Shown here piece after piece: positions 52,146 through 52,709 of a DNA stretch of 52,709 nucleotides. The stretch is from NCBI GenBank assembly GCA_017428055.1, contig JAFRRN010000039.1, positions 1-52,709 of the forward strand, given 5' to 3'. This stretch comes from Prevotella sp. GTDB lineage: Bacteria; Bacteroidota; Bacteroidia; Bacteroidales; Bacteroidaceae. The notes beneath the pieces were generated by a model. That model did no database searches, was not told the DNA's origin, and saw nothing but the letters and a program-made list of their open reading frames with translations. The position numbers and the translations under genes are program-made. Position 1 is the first letter of the stretch; each line of letters begins with the position of its first letter.

Positions 52146-52223
52146 ATTCAGTTTCTTTTTTAGGTGATGCAAGTGTCATTCCGCCAAGCCATCCACCCCT
52201 TTCGCTATTGATGATTCGCCCTG

Positions 52224-52255
52224 CAAAGATAAGCGAAAAGTGGCTTTTTTGCAAA
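52224..52255 (-). promoter_or_regulatory. Promoter of the kinase-regulator operon
   Basis: On the minus strand TTTG (52255-52252), 20 bp, TATCTTTG (52231-52224). Predicted leader ~75 nt to the ATG at 52145. A further minus-strand TATCTTTG lies at 52439-52432. Apart from these the 52146-52610 stretch is AT-rich and shows no gene. Confidence 0.8.
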
Positions 52256-52614
52256 TGGCATTACTCCATTACGAGGGCAAACGGCTTGTGTCTGTGGTTA
52301 TTTGGTGAATAATCGTGTTCGTTTGGTCGAAAATTTTACTATCGGTTATGAGTTGAAATAGATTATTGTTCGTTAGAGAGGCATCTTTTATAGCCTATTT
52401 TCAATTATCATTGAAGTTATATTTCTGTCAACAAAGATACACATTTTTTATATATAAGAGTAGGGTTGGCGAAAAATTCTTTCCGACAACCCCGATTTTC
52501 TTTCATTTTTCTTTCGACACATGCTCGCTTCAAAAGAGTAAAATGAACATTGTGACAAACTATTATTGTTAAGGGATGTTCTATAAATTAAGTTGTTAAT
52601 AATCAACAAGTTAC

Positions 52615-52645
52615 TTGCGTAATTCGAGAAAAAGTCGTACCTTTG
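52615..52645 (+). promoter_or_regulatory. Promoter of the gene at the right edge
   Basis: TTG at 52615-52617, 20 bp, TACCTTTG at 52638-52645. Leader ~18 nt. Confidence 0.75.
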
Positions 52646-52666
52646 TGGTATAAATCAGACGAAAAG

Positions 52667-52709
52667 ATGGATAAACCGACGATATACCGCAAGCCGATGG
52701 GCGAGAGCC
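52667..52709 (+). CDS. Start of an unidentified gene, truncated by the window edge
   Basis: The ATG at 52667 opens a frame MDKPTIYRKPMGES that runs off the window. A consensus promoter lies just upstream, so a gene probably begins here. Fourteen residues are too few to identify it. Confidence 0.6.
   Translation, partial: MDKPTIYRKPMGES

Overview
The window looks like chromosomal DNA of a Bacteroidales bacterium, most likely Prevotellaceae (Prevotella in the broad sense). The evidence is the many promoters of the Bacteroidota type (TTTG, 18-20 bp, TAnnTTTG), the gene order yceD-rpmF-fabH-era-der, the bamD / omega / DUF4293 trio, the many secreted proteins ending in a GIYIVNGKK-type tail, and the almost complete lack of Shine-Dalgarno sequences. 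No phage, IS transposase, integrase or CRISPR array is visible.

Layout. 1-141: 3' end of a 5S rRNA gene and its terminator. 473-6267: a stand-alone sensor kinase, then yceD-rpmF-fabH-era-der and a small lipoprotein (ribosome, fatty acid and GTPase housekeeping). 6290-14191: accessory secreted proteins: a strong promoter followed by a highly structured RNA (about 6505-6690), a dockerin-bearing protein, a protein with a related cohesin-like fold, a 59-residue peptide with a perfect Shine-Dalgarno, a lipoprotein and a GH128-like glycoside hydrolase. 14498-22419: guaB, two or three periplasmic foldase/OstA-like genes for outer membrane biogenesis, and mutL. 22599-26420: OmpA-type porin, FISUMP-like protein, paaK and an ACT-domain protein. 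26496-31931: tRNA-Val(UAC), a large secreted protein, a 27-bp perfect hairpin and a TonB-dependent receptor.

31971-35039 (minus strand) is a three-gene sugar operon whose make-up fits an L-galactose (or L-fucose) pathway: aldo/keto reductase, COG3618-type lactonase and zinc alcohol dehydrogenase. 35170-36600 (minus) is a DUF234-type AAA ATPase, bracketed by near-identical 25-bp direct repeats and with operator-like repeats in its promoter region. 36904-42933: tRNA-Val(CAC), two secreted zinc metalloproteases on opposite strands, and between them an orphan antitoxin gene and about 450 bp of nested palindromic non-coding repeat. 42947-48471: pfkB-type kinase, trmD, uvrB (apparently leaderless), and bamD-omega-DUF4293. 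48531-52145 (minus): a lipoprotein with 11-residue LEA-like repeats, and a LytTR response regulator with a TPR-containing histidine kinase. A new gene starts at 52667 and runs off the right edge.

Most genes are ordinary. The best candidates for something undescribed are the structured RNA at 6505-6690 with the dockerin / cohesin-like / micropeptide operon behind it, the palindromic repeat at 39895-40330, and the repeat-bracketed ATPase locus. All functional statements are from reading the sequence; no database search was possible.
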